6,313 nucleotides of DNA from Clostridiales bacterium (GTDB lineage: Bacteria; Bacillota_A; Clostridia; Oscillospirales; Oscillospiraceae): assembly GCA_019417795.1 (NCBI GenBank), contig DXUR01000161.1, positions 1 through 6,313 on the forward strand, written 5' to 3'. The notes beneath the pieces were generated by a model. That model made no database searches, had not been told where the DNA came from, and saw only the letters and a program-made list of their open reading frames with translations. Position numbers and translations under genes: made by a program. Shown here piece after piece: positions 6,142-6,313 of the stretch. Position 1 is the first letter of the stretch. Every line of letters begins with the position of its first letter.

Positions 6142-6170
6142 ATTATAGGCGTTTAGCTGCAAAATGTCAA
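6142..6170 (-). promoter_or_regulatory. Exact consensus sigma-A promoter
   Basis: On the minus strand TTGACA (6165-6170) and TATAAT (6142-6147) match both consensus boxes at all positions, with the ideal 17-base spacer. Transcription would begin near 6135, giving a leader of about 22 bases that contains the AAGGAGGTG ribosome binding site of the 254-residue gene. ATGACAT (6134-6140) and ATGTCAA (6164-6170) form an imperfect inverted repeat flanking the promoter, a possible repressor site. Confidence 0.85.
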
Positions 6171-6224
6171 GACGTGAGACTGGGAATTTTTTCATCCCTT
6201 GCGCCGCAATAGACAAAGAATAAG

Positions 6225-6262
6225 AAAAATCCCTCTGAAATCGTTGATTTCAGAGGGATTTT
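6225..6262 (-). terminator. Intrinsic terminator of the tRNA-Pro gene
   Basis: AAAATCCCTCTGAAATC (6226-6242) and GATTTCAGAGGGATTTT (6246-6262) form a perfect 17-bp stem with a 3-base loop. On the minus strand the stem directly follows the tRNA CCA and runs into TTTTT then CTT, a canonical U-tract. It insulates the tRNA from the 254-residue gene promoter downstream. Confidence 0.9.
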
Positions 6263-6313
6263 GGTCCGAGTAGTGCGGCTCGAACGCACGGTCTCCTGGT
6301 CCCAAACCAGGCG
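6262..6313 (-). tRNA. tRNA-Pro(UGG), 3' part, cut by the window edge
   Basis: Read on the minus strand, the visible 52 bases contain the anticodon stem CCTGG/CCAGG around the loop TTTGGGA. Loop positions 34-36 are TGG, which reads proline codon CCA. A 5-base variable loop (AGACC) follows, then the T arm GTGCG-TTCGAGC-CGCAC, the acceptor strand TACTCGG, discriminator A and an encoded CCA (6262-6264). The 5' acceptor and D arm lie beyond 6313. The 3' ends of tRNA genes are common integration sites for tyrosine recombinase elements. Confidence 0.93.

Noticed and set aside
1..6313. CRISPR array or insertion sequence
   Set aside because: No regularly spaced repeats and no transposase reading frame with terminal inverted repeats are visible.

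Overview
The window looks like an integrative-element junction from a low-to-moderate GC Firmicute. A gut Clostridia member (Oscillospiraceae/Lachnospiraceae type) is my best guess; the species cannot be read from the sequence. The guess rests on strong AAGGAGG-type ribosome binding sites, a sigma-A promoter with exact consensus boxes, Tn916-type integrases with AP2-like arm-binding domains, and an XRE/ImmA-IrrE regulator.

Layout. The left, GC-rich half (1-3417, + strand) holds the tail of an upstream gene overlapping a small 120-residue protein by ATGA. Next comes about 356 bp of non-coding DNA with two hairpins and a repeated 9-mer. Two overlapping tyrosine recombinase genes follow (749-1951 and 1915-3417). 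Both keep the full R-K-H-R-H-Y catalytic set. The second carries an extra copy of its own N-terminal arm-binding domain at its C terminus. A long hairpin (3421-3456) closes this block.

The right, AT-richer half (3494-6113) is a three-gene block on the minus strand, transcribed away from a tRNA-Pro(UGG) gene whose 3' part ends the window. In transcription order these are: a 254-residue protein resembling the DUF5986 family, a 383-residue XRE + ImmA/IrrE metallopeptidase regulator, and a 184-residue protein with a CxCG motif. A textbook TTGACA-17-TATAAT promoter precedes the first gene. A 17-bp perfect palindrome with a probable promoter and a tandem 9-mer lies in front of the second.

Interpretation. 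The left half is the integration end of an integrative element. The right block is accessory cargo or a neighbouring island beside a tRNA gene. Its gene content suggests a regulated toxin-antitoxin, stress or element-control module, but that function is inference. No excisionase, relaxase, CRISPR array or insertion sequence is visible.
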